DNA from: Tritrichomonas musculus
Taxonomy: Eukaryota > Parabasalia > Tritrichomonadida > Tritrichomonadidae
Length of the DNA: 64,000 nt
Direction: 5' to 3'
NCBI GenBank assembly: GCA_039105265.1
Contig: JAPFFF010000001.1
Span: 11,036,001-11,100,000 of the forward strand
A model generated the notes under the pieces. That model saw nothing but the letters and a program-made list of their open reading frames with translations, had not been told where the DNA came from and made no database searches. Below are positions 49,906-58,595 of the stretch, in pieces. Position 1 is the stretch's first letter. Each line of letters starts with the position of its first letter. Made by a program: the position numbers and the translations under genes.

Positions 49906-51942
49906 ATGATATATTCAGCAGGTGTTGATTTAGGAAACTCAAATTGTGTTATAGCAATTCCCAAAGGAGATGCAGCCCAAGTTGTATTAAATCAATCATC
50001 AAATTATCTAACGCCAACAATGGTGACATATTCAAATGAAAGAAGATATGCAGGCGAACTTTCACTACACAATCAAATGCAATATCCACAAAGCACAATT
50101 ACAGATTTGAAAAAATTGATTAATCTTAAGTATGATAGTCATGAACGCGAAGAATTATCAAATAGTCTTCCATTCAAATATCTTGTTAAACTAGAAGATG
50201 GAAAAGTTGGTATTAAAGTTATTTATCAAGAAAAAGAATGCATTTTAAGGCCAGAGCAATGTATTGCATATCTTTTTAAAGAACTTAAATCTTATGTTAA
50301 AGCCGAGGAATGTGAAAACTTTGTCATAACAATCAATCCGCAATGGTCAGAAAATCAAAGGAGAGCAATAATCAATAGTTGTAGGATTGCAAACATTAAA
50401 TGTTCATGCTTATTAAATGCGCCAACTGCTGCAGCTATTACATACATTATGCAACATCGCCAAAGATTGCCAAAACCAAATCAAAAAAGTGTTTATGTTG
50501 CTTTTGTTGATATTGGTGGATCTGGAATGACTGTTTCCATTTCAGAAGTTAAGCAGCAATCAGTTCAAATGAAAGCAATTACATTCACAGAAAAAGTTAG
50601 TGGGTCTTTACTTACTCAATTATTCGAGAACTATCTTATACAAAAAGTGAAAGAAAAATACCATATCAATCCATCTGAAAATCCGCGTGATATGTTGAGA
50701 TTCAAAATTGCAGTTGAAAAAGCCAAGAAAATTTTGTCAGTTAATTCTAATTGTCAATTTGAAGTTCATTCAATCATGAATGTTGACATTTCGTTTGTTG
50801 TTACTCGAAAAGAATTCAATGACCAATTCAATGATGTGAGAGCATTGCTTGAAGGGCAAGTGAAAGAAACCCTTCAATTGGCAAAAGTTAAAAAAGAAGA
50901 TATTTTTGAATTACAACTTCTTGGAGGAACAACGCGTGTGGTTTCAATTCAAAATGAGCTGAAAAGAATTTTTGATAAGAAGCCAAAGCAATCTTTAAAT
51001 TTGGATGAATGTTTTGCATTAGGATGTGCTCATATGGCTGCTTGTTTATCACCAAAAATGAGGCTTCCGATCATTGTTAAAGATATTTCAATTCATTCTC
51101 TGATTGTGCGTTGGGGAGAGAACAACGAGATGATTATTTTTAAGAAATTTGTTGAAATTCCAGCCATTCAGACAATCAAAATAGATATTACAAAAAGTTT
51201 GGAAGTGAAGTTCTTCAATGAAGACGATCAAATTGCATTGAAATGCTTGATTAACACAGAATTAGATGAAAAAATAAAAGTGTCTCTTTGTGTTCAATTA
51301 AATCAAAGTGGAACAACAGATATCGTCAATTGTTTCTATCAAAAGGATGGAAAAGCAGTTAAGCTTCACGTTTTAATATCTGATGAGACTGGAATTAACG
51401 ATGATTTATTAAAAGATTGTATCCGAATTGAAAATGAAATGGATAAAAATGACGCTATTCAGAAGTCAATTGATGTAGCTAAAAATGATCTTGAGGCTCA
51501 ATTGTTGTCAATTAACAATCTTGCAGAAAAAAATCTATATGAATTTATTGATCCTTCTAATGTTAATGAAGTCAAAGAAAAAATAACGCAGATTCAGTTA
51601 TGGTTCGAAGAAAAAGAATTTGATAGGATGCCTCTTGAAGATTATCAATCTCGAACTAACGAACTGAAAGATATAATGTTACCTGCTGTTAAAAGAATGG
51701 AATATTATAGAAATTCAATTGATAGTTTAGTTGCTTTGAAAAATAGAGCAGTTGAGTTACAAAATAAATATACTAACAAGGTTGACCCCAAAATATTAGC
51801 TCATCTCACAAAGTTTATACAGAAGATAGATGATGTTCAAAACACAATGAAATATAAAGATGTTAATTTCAGCATTGAGAAAAACAAATCGGCTTTAAAT
51901 ATATTAGCAAAGAATTTTGAAAGTATGAGCCAGAAAAAATAG
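49906..51942 (+). CDS. Hsp110/Sse1-type Hsp70-family chaperone
   Basis: A 678-residue protein; the start is the first ATG at 49906 (MIYSAGVDLGNSNCVIAIP). The ATPase domain is clear: phosphate loop 1 GVDLGNSNCVIA (about 6-17), SNYLTPTMVTY, connecting LLNAPTAAAITYI (about 168-180), phosphate 2 FVDIGGSGMTVSIS (about 197-210) and LLGGTTRVVSIQNEL (about 340-354). The N-S-N variant of the first loop and VLNQSSNYLTPTMV are features of the Hsp110/HSPA4 branch, not classical Hsp70. The substrate domain lacks the long acidic loop, the C-terminal helical domain is present (about 540-670), and there is no EEVD tail. Its expected role is as a nucleotide-exchange factor and holdase for cytosolic Hsp70. The TTC1-like gene nearby may serve the same network. 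Confidence 0.88.
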   Translation: MIYSAGVDLGNSNCVIAIPKGDAAQVVLNQSSNYLTPTMVTYSNERRYAGELSLHNQMQYPQSTITDLKKLINLKYDSHEREELSNSLPFKYLVKLEDGKVGIKVIYQEKECILRPEQCIAYLFKELKSYVKAEECENFVITINPQWSENQRRAIINSCRIANIKCSCLLNAPTAAAITYIMQHRQRLPKPNQKSVYVAFVDIGGSGMTVSISEVKQQSVQMKAITFTEKVSGSLLTQLFENYLIQKVKEKYHINPSENPRDMLRFKIAVEKAKKILSVNSNCQFEVHSIMNVDISFVVTRKEFNDQFNDVRALLEGQVKETLQLAKVKKEDIFELQLLGGTTRVVSIQNELKRIFDKKPKQSLNLDECFALGCAHMAACLSPKMRLPIIVKDISIHSLIVRWGENNEMIIFKKFVEIPAIQTIKIDITKSLEVKFFNEDDQIALKCLINTELDEKIKVSLCVQLNQSGTTDIVNCFYQKDGKAVKLHVLISDETGINDDLLKDCIRIENEMDKNDAIQKSIDVAKNDLEAQLLSINNLAEKNLYEFIDPSNVNEVKEKITQIQLWFEEKEFDRMPLEDYQSRTNELKDIMLPAVKRMEYYRNSIDSLVALKNRAVELQNKYTNKVDPKILAHLTKFIQKIDDVQNTMKYKDVNFSIEKNKSALNILAKNFESMSQKK

Positions 51943-52096
51943 ATTAAAAATAAATATTTATTTATTTATGAGAATTCAAATTGATATAATAAAAATTAAA
52001 GCTCTTTCAGATAAATTATTCGTTTTGATAACGCTGTTTTATATAACAAAACTTTTGTGGTTTATATAATTTTTGATTATGTGATTATATGGTAAA

Positions 52097-53740
52097 TTAT
52101 AGATAAGTATTTTGATTATATGTATAATATGTTCCGTAGTCTAAGTTTTCTTCAGGGGTCATGCCATCGAAATCTTCTTCTTCCGTCATTGAAATATAAT
52201 CCAAATCAATCATATAGTTTATATCGTTTGCTTTTTCACTTCTTATTTGGAAAATCAAATCACAACAATTCTTTGCATCTGAAGTTAAATCTTCAAAATA
52301 TAATATTTCTTCTATTTGCTGAAATGATTCAGCCCAATCCATATCATTAAATATTTTTTTAGAAACTTCATTATCATCATGAGTTTGGAGTAAATTAAGC
52401 ATAATTTTAAGGATTGATTCAATTAGTTCTACTGAATCGCAATCAAGAAAATTGTTCAGCAATGAAAAGAAATTTGGCTTGATAAATTCTCTTAATCTTT
52501 CATTGTTAACTGGATTAGCTGATGTTAAGCTTTCAAAGGCATAAACAGCTGATTTTCGAATTTTATACATTTTGTTTGATAAAGATTCGCATAAATATAT
52601 AAAAACATCTTTATTGAATGATTTGTCTACAGGGCCTTTAAAAAGTTTGAAGTAATGAAACAGAAAGTTGAGGAATAAAAGTCTTTCTTTTAGCTTGGCT
52701 TTTTCATCATATTCAGTATTATTATTATTATAATGACTTAAAATATTTTTATATAAATGTTCCAAATTTAACGGAATTAATTTGAATTTTATTTCTTCAT
52801 CGTTATATCGTTCAGTTTCTATAAAAATATCTAATAAAACAGATAATATGTTTTGCAGATTTATATTCTCATATAAATCTAATCTATCAAAAATCACTTT
52901 GAAATCAACATTTTCCATAAAAAGTCTAAAATTTTGGTAGTTTTGTGTTATGTAGTTTGAAAAAACATAACAATCAAATTTTGTAACGTTACGTTCACGG
53001 TGATCAATAAATCTAAACAAAGATTTTGCAATAAATTTATCAAAAATTCCTTTTTCAATTGAATCTTGAAACTGAAAAGTTTTTTGAATCACTAAATTCA
53101 TCAGCATCATTAAGTCTGGTAAAGAATTCCGCATTTGAATGATTTCATCATTTGTTGCATCATCATTATGATTCACGATATATTGGAAAAAATCTGCTAT
53201 TCTATCAGTTGAATTACTGCAAATAAAGATTTCAAGCATTTTCTGAGAATCAAAAATAATGTTATAAAGTGTGTTAATTGCATCATTTCTATAATTTCTA
53301 TTAGAATCATTAAAATAGTTAAAATTTGGATTTGACTTATGATCTAAAATTAGTGATAATAAATAATCATGTATTGATTGTTGAGCAAAAATATCATTTG
53401 TTTTGTTTTGTTTGCAAACCCAATTTTCCAATAGAGGAAGTGATATATAAAGAAGCTGAGGATATTGTACTGGATCAAAAATATGTAAAATAGTATTAGA
53501 AATTAATTCATATTCATTAAATGAAAGTGAGAATTGTTTAGATTTGTCATAAAGATTTTTGGAAAAATGAAAAATGCAATTTGATAATGAGTCAAGATCT
53601 TTTTCCTCAATACATTTTTTTATTTGTTTATCATAATCAATTGGATTAAAATAACGATCATGAGATAAATCTATATTTTCGCTACTTTGAACTTGATTTG
53701 GAATTAATTTTGTAAAATCGTTTTGATCCTTGTAATCCAA
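52097..53740 (-). CDS. ARM/HEAT-like helical repeat protein, 5' end unclear
   Basis: A 547-codon open frame encoding paired helices (for example LPDLMMLMNLVIQKTFQF, FFSLLNNFLDCDSVELIESI, ILKIMLNLLQTHDD), with an importin-alpha/ARM-like solenoid feel, and ending in an acidic Tyr-rich tail (SMTEEEDFDGMTPEENLDYG). It contains no catalytic motif. The frame opens at TTG after a stop and has no ATG for about 165 codons. Coding-like sequence in another frame, beginning at an ATG at 53861, lies directly upstream (TFIFDFDENILTFEDFS). The real start is unresolved. A transport or scaffold role is possible, but the sequence does not fix it. Confidence 0.6.
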   Translation of the reverse strand: MDYKDQNDFTKLIPNQVQSSENIDLSHDRYFNPIDYDKQIKKCIEEKDLDSLSNCIFHFSKNLYDKSKQFSLSFNEYELISNTILHIFDPVQYPQLLYISLPLLENWVCKQNKTNDIFAQQSIHDYLLSLILDHKSNPNFNYFNDSNRNYRNDAINTLYNIIFDSQKMLEIFICSNSTDRIADFFQYIVNHNDDATNDEIIQMRNSLPDLMMLMNLVIQKTFQFQDSIEKGIFDKFIAKSLFRFIDHRERNVTKFDCYVFSNYITQNYQNFRLFMENVDFKVIFDRLDLYENINLQNILSVLLDIFIETERYNDEEIKFKLIPLNLEHLYKNILSHYNNNNTEYDEKAKLKERLLFLNFLFHYFKLFKGPVDKSFNKDVFIYLCESLSNKMYKIRKSAVYAFESLTSANPVNNERLREFIKPNFFSLLNNFLDCDSVELIESILKIMLNLLQTHDDNEVSKKIFNDMDWAESFQQIEEILYFEDLTSDAKNCCDLIFQIRSEKANDINYMIDLDYISMTEEEDFDGMTPEENLDYGTYYTYNQNTYL

Positions 53741-53861
53741 TTCTAAAAAAATTTGGTATAAAATCTAAAACTTTTTGATAAAATGAAAAGTTTTTATGAC
53801 TAAAATCTTCAAAAGTTAGAATATTTTCATCAAAATCAAAAATAAAAGTTCATTCAGGCAT
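53741..53861 (-). pseudogene. Out-of-frame 5' extension of the helical-repeat gene
   Basis: From an ATG at 53861 the minus strand reads MPE, a TGA, then TFIFDFDENILTFEDFSHKN and FYQKVLDFIPNFF before slipping out of frame with the main gene at a seven-T run near 53746-53754. The peptide resembles N-termini of other trichomonad helical-repeat proteins in style (acidic, aromatic). One stop and one frame change would have to be explained by decay, sequence error or an unusual intron. Confidence 0.4.
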
Positions 53862-54380
53862 CTAATCATTTCAACAATCTTTTCTAATGATTTTTGAAGA
53901 AAAAAAAGCAGATGATGTTTGCAATTGCATTCAGCAATTCTGTGAGGCCTCACAGAATTGGAAATATTATCTAACTTTGAATAACAACAATTTTAGAAAA
54001 TGAATGAAATAAATTGAGAAAAGAAATCTTGAATTAATGTGCAGCAAACATTTCCATAGAGCAAAGACAAGCATTCATAGATCATTTAATTCTCAAATAT
54101 ATTTTTAATGACTTTTAATGCAAATTATAATCATTAATGAATTGTTATTGAATACCTTTTTTATCATTTTCTTAAATTCAAAATCAGCAAGTTTAATATT
54201 TTTAATATATAGTCCTTTACTATATGAGCAATATACTTTTTTTTTATCTAAAAGATATTATTCGCTTAATCAGCATTGAGAACATTTTATCAAGTTTTTT
54301 CAGTGAGATTGCCCTTTATTCAATGTTTAACAACTCTATACATGTATATTCACAAATGCATATGATCATTATTCATAGCT

Positions 54381-54415
<35 letters not shown>

Positions 54416-54516
54416 ATTATCAAATTGTTTCACCATTACTTAAACAAATGAATAAAATAAAACAAAATGAATAAATGAAAACAAATGATTAATATTTATT
54501 AAATAAATAACAAAGT
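53862..54516. other. Spacer with a 26-bp perfect palindrome and a poly-A tract
   Basis: No gene is supported. It contains the palindrome CAATTCTGTGAGG and its complement (53935-53960) and an uninterrupted 33-base A run (54382-54414). A short plus-strand frame at 54224 is T-rich and not convincing. Confidence 0.5.
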
Positions 54517-57500
54517 TTATTCATAAGAATTGATCAACGGATAATTTTTCTGGCTATTCTGAGTTTTTCCTTTCGACTTTTTCAGAGACATTTTTTTCTT
54601 CTTTTCAATTTCAAACATATGTGGAACCACGAGGTCGGAATGGAGATTTCCTGACATTTTCTGCATTCTTCTAACCGCCGAGTAAATGATGAGGAGCGAA
54701 GTTATTGACTGTTCGTTTCTCCTTGTTGAATTGAGAGGCAATTTTGACAGCAAAATCATCTTTTGTTTTCTCAAACTTTCAATGATGAAACGGTTATTTT
54801 TCATCATAGAATTTTGAATTACAAGCTCCTCAATCATATTTCTCAATTCCTTGTCACTTTTTGCGGAACAAGTTGTATCAGTTGCCAAAGTGAAGACTCT
54901 CCTTGCCCATGAATTCCACATTTTCAAAAGTTGTGAATTCTCATTTGAATTAGCATTCAAATTTTCAGTCTGAACTTGATAACCGTCATGTAAACCATTC
55001 AATTCATCGACAATTTCTTGGACAGCGTCAGAAGTTGCCTGGTTTCTATCTGGCTTAATAATTGACCTAATTTTCGTGATTTCGTTTGTGATCACTTTTG
55101 TTTCATCCAAGGACTTTTTCAATCGCAAGTTATCGTTCACGACTTTTTGAAGGTACTTCTTAACGGTCTCGCAAGAAACAGCTTCGTTTTCGTTCATGTA
55201 GTCATGCAGTATGCAGCACAAAGACTGCAGGAAGAGTTGTTCTTTCCTTTTCATGCTGCTTTCAATTTCTGTCACTTTTGCTATCGTCTGCTGTTCGATA
55301 GCGATCTGCTGAGCTATCGTCTGGTTGGCCTTAAACGTCTTCTCTCTTGTGTTCTTCTCTTCAAGGTTGGCGTACTTCACTTTCAGCATTTTGTTGTCAA
55401 CGTTCAGTGCCGACAACTTCCCTTTGAGAGCGACGATTTCTGCCTCTTTTTTGTTGAACTCGAGTTTCGCCTGCATCTCGAAGGATCGACTTTCGTTCAG
55501 CTTATTTCGAAGGTCCTCCAAGATCTCGTCATATTTATTTTTCAATAGTTGGCAACGGTTTTTTTCACTTAACAATTCATCGTTTAATCTGGCCAATTTA
55601 ATTTTGTTGTTTGTCTGAATCTTCCTTATTTCATTCTGGTGGTCGCTCTCAATTTCTTTCAATATCTCCTCTGAATTCTGCTTCTCTTTCCTGATCGTCT
55701 CGCTTGACTTCTGCTTGAATTTCTCATTCTGGCACAAAAGTGCGCCTTTCAATGAGTCGATCTCCTCGCGCTGCTTCTTGATGATCGCTTGTGACGTTTC
55801 AAGCTCAGCCTCGCATCTCTTCAGCTCCTCTTTCAACGACCTGATGGCCGTGCTCGACTGCTCTGACACTTGCGAGGCCTCTGTGATGATTGACCGATGC
55901 GTGCTGAGCTTGTTCTTCAGCTCGGCGTTTGAATGCGATAATTGGTCGATTTTCTTCTTGTATTTCGAGATGCTCTCTGCGTAACTCTTCTTCGCCTTCT
56001 GGTAGGAGTCATTCAACTTCATGTATTTCTGCTTATATTCGCTTTGAGATTCAATTAAACCGTTTTTATTCTGAACTTTATTTATCGTTACTTTTGCCTT
56101 TGTTTCTTTGTCCTTCTCTGAAGTTGTTTCGGACTCTTCTTCGGCGTAGTTGAGGTCGTCGTTCATTTGCTGCAGCTCCACGATGCTGTTCTTTAGACGC
56201 TTCACTTCGAATGCGCGCACCTCGCACTGGTCACGATACGATAGGGCGGTTTTTCTCAAAATTGTGTTCATCACAATTACATACGTTAAAATTGAGAACA
56301 GCTCTTTAGACTGGTCGCTTTCTAAGTCCTTGAAATCGTTCACAAATGACGTTATTTGGTCCAGAAACAATGTTTCATCAACGTTGATGCCAAAGGAGTC
56401 AAATATCGTCGGTTCCTCGCGCAGACCTGGCGCGTTCTCATTCACAAAGCTGTCCATGTAGATGCATTCACGCAGAATTTCGGATTTCTGATCGTTGGAC
56501 ACTTCACTGTTGCTGACAACCGCTCTCAACGTCTTTATCACGCTCAAAAGGTAATTGTATAGTTTATCGAATTCACTTTTTGTGTGAGTTGATTGTGTTT
56601 CACTTTTTGAATACTTTATTTTCAATTGAGTGGTCAACTTTTTGAATGCTGAAATAACGTCTTGTGGCCGATGATTATTGAGGATAAATTGAATGTCATT
56701 TGAGAACGTATCGTCCTCTATTTCTTTGGCCGCTATCGTCTCGAGTTCATCGTAAAGATCGATGAGTTGTTTTTCGCTGTTTTTTTCTTGTTGCTTGGCT
56801 GAATTCAAAATTGAATTGAGCTTTGAAATTTCAGTCTGCTGCTGCGAAATAACGTCCATTTTGTCGGTGATGACTCTCTCGTACTCGCAAAGGACAGATG
56901 ACTGCTTGTTCACAACCTGAATCAGCGATGTCTTAATTTTGTTCTCATCGCTGATTTCTTTGGTCTGTTCTTGTAATTGAATATATATTTGTTCGATCGT
57001 TTCTATGAGCTTTTTGACTTCGTCTGATTTTGAATTCAATTCTATCGTCACTGCATTCAAATCAGCTCGGTCAGAAAGTTGCGATTTGAGCTCGTCTTTC
57101 TCAAGAATTATCTTGGTCAGCTCAATCTGTTGTTCTTCTTGACATTTCTTTAGTTGTGCTTTCAACTCTTCAACGGTTGACTCAAGTTTGTTGAACTTTT
57201 TGAGTTTGGCTTTCAATTTTTCATTTGTGGCGCTAACTTTGTCAAATTTGACTTTTAGTAGATTTAATTCAGTTTTTAGTTTAATTGGATTGTTGCTATC
57301 GTCCGTTTCTGGTTGGCCATTCAGGCTTTTATTTGAAAAAATAGTTTTATTTACAAATGATTTCAATTTGTCTCTTTCTATTTTGAGCTCATTAATTAAT
57401 TCGTCTTTCTGTGAGATAATGTTTAATAACTGTTGCTGCTCTGGGCTGGAATCGGAATTTTGTAATGGAGGACTATTTGATTTATCTGTCGATAAATCAG

Positions 57501-58329
57501 AGGATTCGCGTGCTTTAGTATTATTACTACTTGAAGTATTTTTTATTTGTTTTTTAAGTTTATCATTTTCTGAGATAAGAGATTCATTGCTGGATTTCAA
57601 ATCTGTATTTTCTTTTGAAAGCCTGACAATTATGCTTTTTGGTGTGGATGATTTATCACTTGTATTTGAATCTAATGATTGTAATTGTGATATTGCATTT
57701 TTCAATGATTTGATTTCATTTTGTAATTCATTTATTAATTGTTCATTTTGATTTTTATATTCAATAATAGCTGGACTAATATTATTTATTCCTGTAACAT
57801 TTCCAAGATTAAGTTGTTCTGCTATATTATTTGCTATTTGATTTACATTGTCTTGATATTGTTTGAAATCTTTTCGTAAGTTTGAAATGGTTTGTTTCGA
57901 TTTGCTTTTATTTTGTTGAGTTTCAAGGTATTTTGCCATTTTATCTAATATTTCTTCGTTCTGTTTTTGCATCATATTTCTTTTCATTTGGTCTTGTTCT
58001 GCTTGATTTTCGTTACTCTCATTATGAAATCTACCACTTTGTGGCCTTTTACAATTGAGAATAAAATATGCTCTTGAAACAACTTTGTATCCATTTAAAA
58101 CAATCATATTTTCAGAATCTAATTTTTCTAAATTTGTAAAAAGAGTATTCGTTAAATCTTCGATCGTGCCGAGTTGTATATTTGCAGTTGAAGAAATCAT
58201 TAATGCTGCTAAATCATCAATCTGCGGTTTTATTAATTTATCATAAACATTTGCAAATTCTACTTTGTCATTAGTATTGTTCTGGATGCTTGAATCATTT
58301 TCAAAACTGATGGATGAGTTCGGTTTCAT
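54517..58329 (-). CDS. 1270-residue coiled-coil protein
   Basis: The start is the first ATG at 58329 (MKPNSSISFEND). After a short globular N-terminus with KLIKPQIDDLAALMISSTANIQLGTIEDL (about 30-60, two segments) almost the whole protein is coiled coil, with breaks around residues 265-300 (Ser/Asn-rich) and 545-690 (more helical-globular, VISAFKKLTTQL ... RNSIVELQQMNDDL). The C-terminus is Lys-rich (MSLKKSKGKTQNSQKN). It is of the golgin/centriolar/basal-body coiled-coil style; no GRIP, PACT or similar end domain is evident. The DNA for residues about 590-1065 (55130-56560) is clearly richer in G+C and in CTC, GAC and GCG codons than the rest of the same gene. It is divergent from the following gene over about 265 bp. 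Confidence 0.8.
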   Translation of the reverse strand: MKPNSSISFENDSSIQNNTNDKVEFANVYDKLIKPQIDDLAALMISSTANIQLGTIEDLTNTLFTNLEKLDSENMIVLNGYKVVSRAYFILNCKRPQSGRFHNESNENQAEQDQMKRNMMQKQNEEILDKMAKYLETQQNKSKSKQTISNLRKDFKQYQDNVNQIANNIAEQLNLGNVTGINNISPAIIEYKNQNEQLINELQNEIKSLKNAISQLQSLDSNTSDKSSTPKSIIVRLSKENTDLKSSNESLISENDKLKKQIKNTSSSNNTKARESSDLSTDKSNSPPLQNSDSSPEQQQLLNIISQKDELINELKIERDKLKSFVNKTIFSNKSLNGQPETDDSNNPIKLKTELNLLKVKFDKVSATNEKLKAKLKKFNKLESTVEELKAQLKKCQEEQQIELTKIILEKDELKSQLSDRADLNAVTIELNSKSDEVKKLIETIEQIYIQLQEQTKEISDENKIKTSLIQVVNKQSSVLCEYERVITDKMDVISQQQTEISKLNSILNSAKQQEKNSEKQLIDLYDELETIAAKEIEDDTFSNDIQFILNNHRPQDVISAFKKLTTQLKIKYSKSETQSTHTKSEFDKLYNYLLSVIKTLRAVVSNSEVSNDQKSEILRECIYMDSFVNENAPGLREEPTIFDSFGINVDETLFLDQITSFVNDFKDLESDQSKELFSILTYVIVMNTILRKTALSYRDQCEVRAFEVKRLKNSIVELQQMNDDLNYAEEESETTSEKDKETKAKVTINKVQNKNGLIESQSEYKQKYMKLNDSYQKAKKSYAESISKYKKKIDQLSHSNAELKNKLSTHRSIITEASQVSEQSSTAIRSLKEELKRCEAELETSQAIIKKQREEIDSLKGALLCQNEKFKQKSSETIRKEKQNSEEILKEIESDHQNEIRKIQTNNKIKLARLNDELLSEKNRCQLLKNKYDEILEDLRNKLNESRSFEMQAKLEFNKKEAEIVALKGKLSALNVDNKMLKVKYANLEEKNTREKTFKANQTIAQQIAIEQQTIAKVTEIESSMKRKEQLFLQSLCCILHDYMNENEAVSCETVKKYLQKVVNDNLRLKKSLDETKVITNEITKIRSIIKPDRNQATSDAVQEIVDELNGLHDGYQVQTENLNANSNENSQLLKMWNSWARRVFTLATDTTCSAKSDKELRNMIEELVIQNSMMKNNRFIIESLRKQKMILLSKLPLNSTRRNEQSITSLLIIYSAVRRMQKMSGNLHSDLVVPHMFEIEKKKKMSLKKSKGKTQNSQKNYPLINSYE

Positions 58330-58595
58330 CGAATTATATTTAAAAAAAAACAAAAAAGAATCAAAAAAAAAATTTTTATTTGATTGATTTTAGATTCCGT
58401 TTATTAATAGAGAAAAAACCGTTAAAAAATTCAGAATATATTTGTCCATTCTTACATTTGTATTTATTATTTTGAAAAAAGAATTTTTTATGTATTTATT
58501 TATTAAAAAAATTTTTTGATTTTGAAAGATATAGATAATTGAAAAAGTTGTACAAAAAAAAAAAAAATCATCTTTATTCAAAAATCCGTTATAAA

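Noticed and set aside
54382-54414. The 33-base A run as the tail of a retrotransposed copy
   Set aside because: No coding or LINE/SINE-like body or target duplication flanks it; similar A/T runs are common across the window.
12030-58541. TTG-initiated extensions of the kinesin, PMT-like, Hsp110, coiled-coil and unknown-function genes
   Set aside because: In each case a good ATG lies 7-23 codons inside and conserved sequence starts there; the extra residues are translated spacer.
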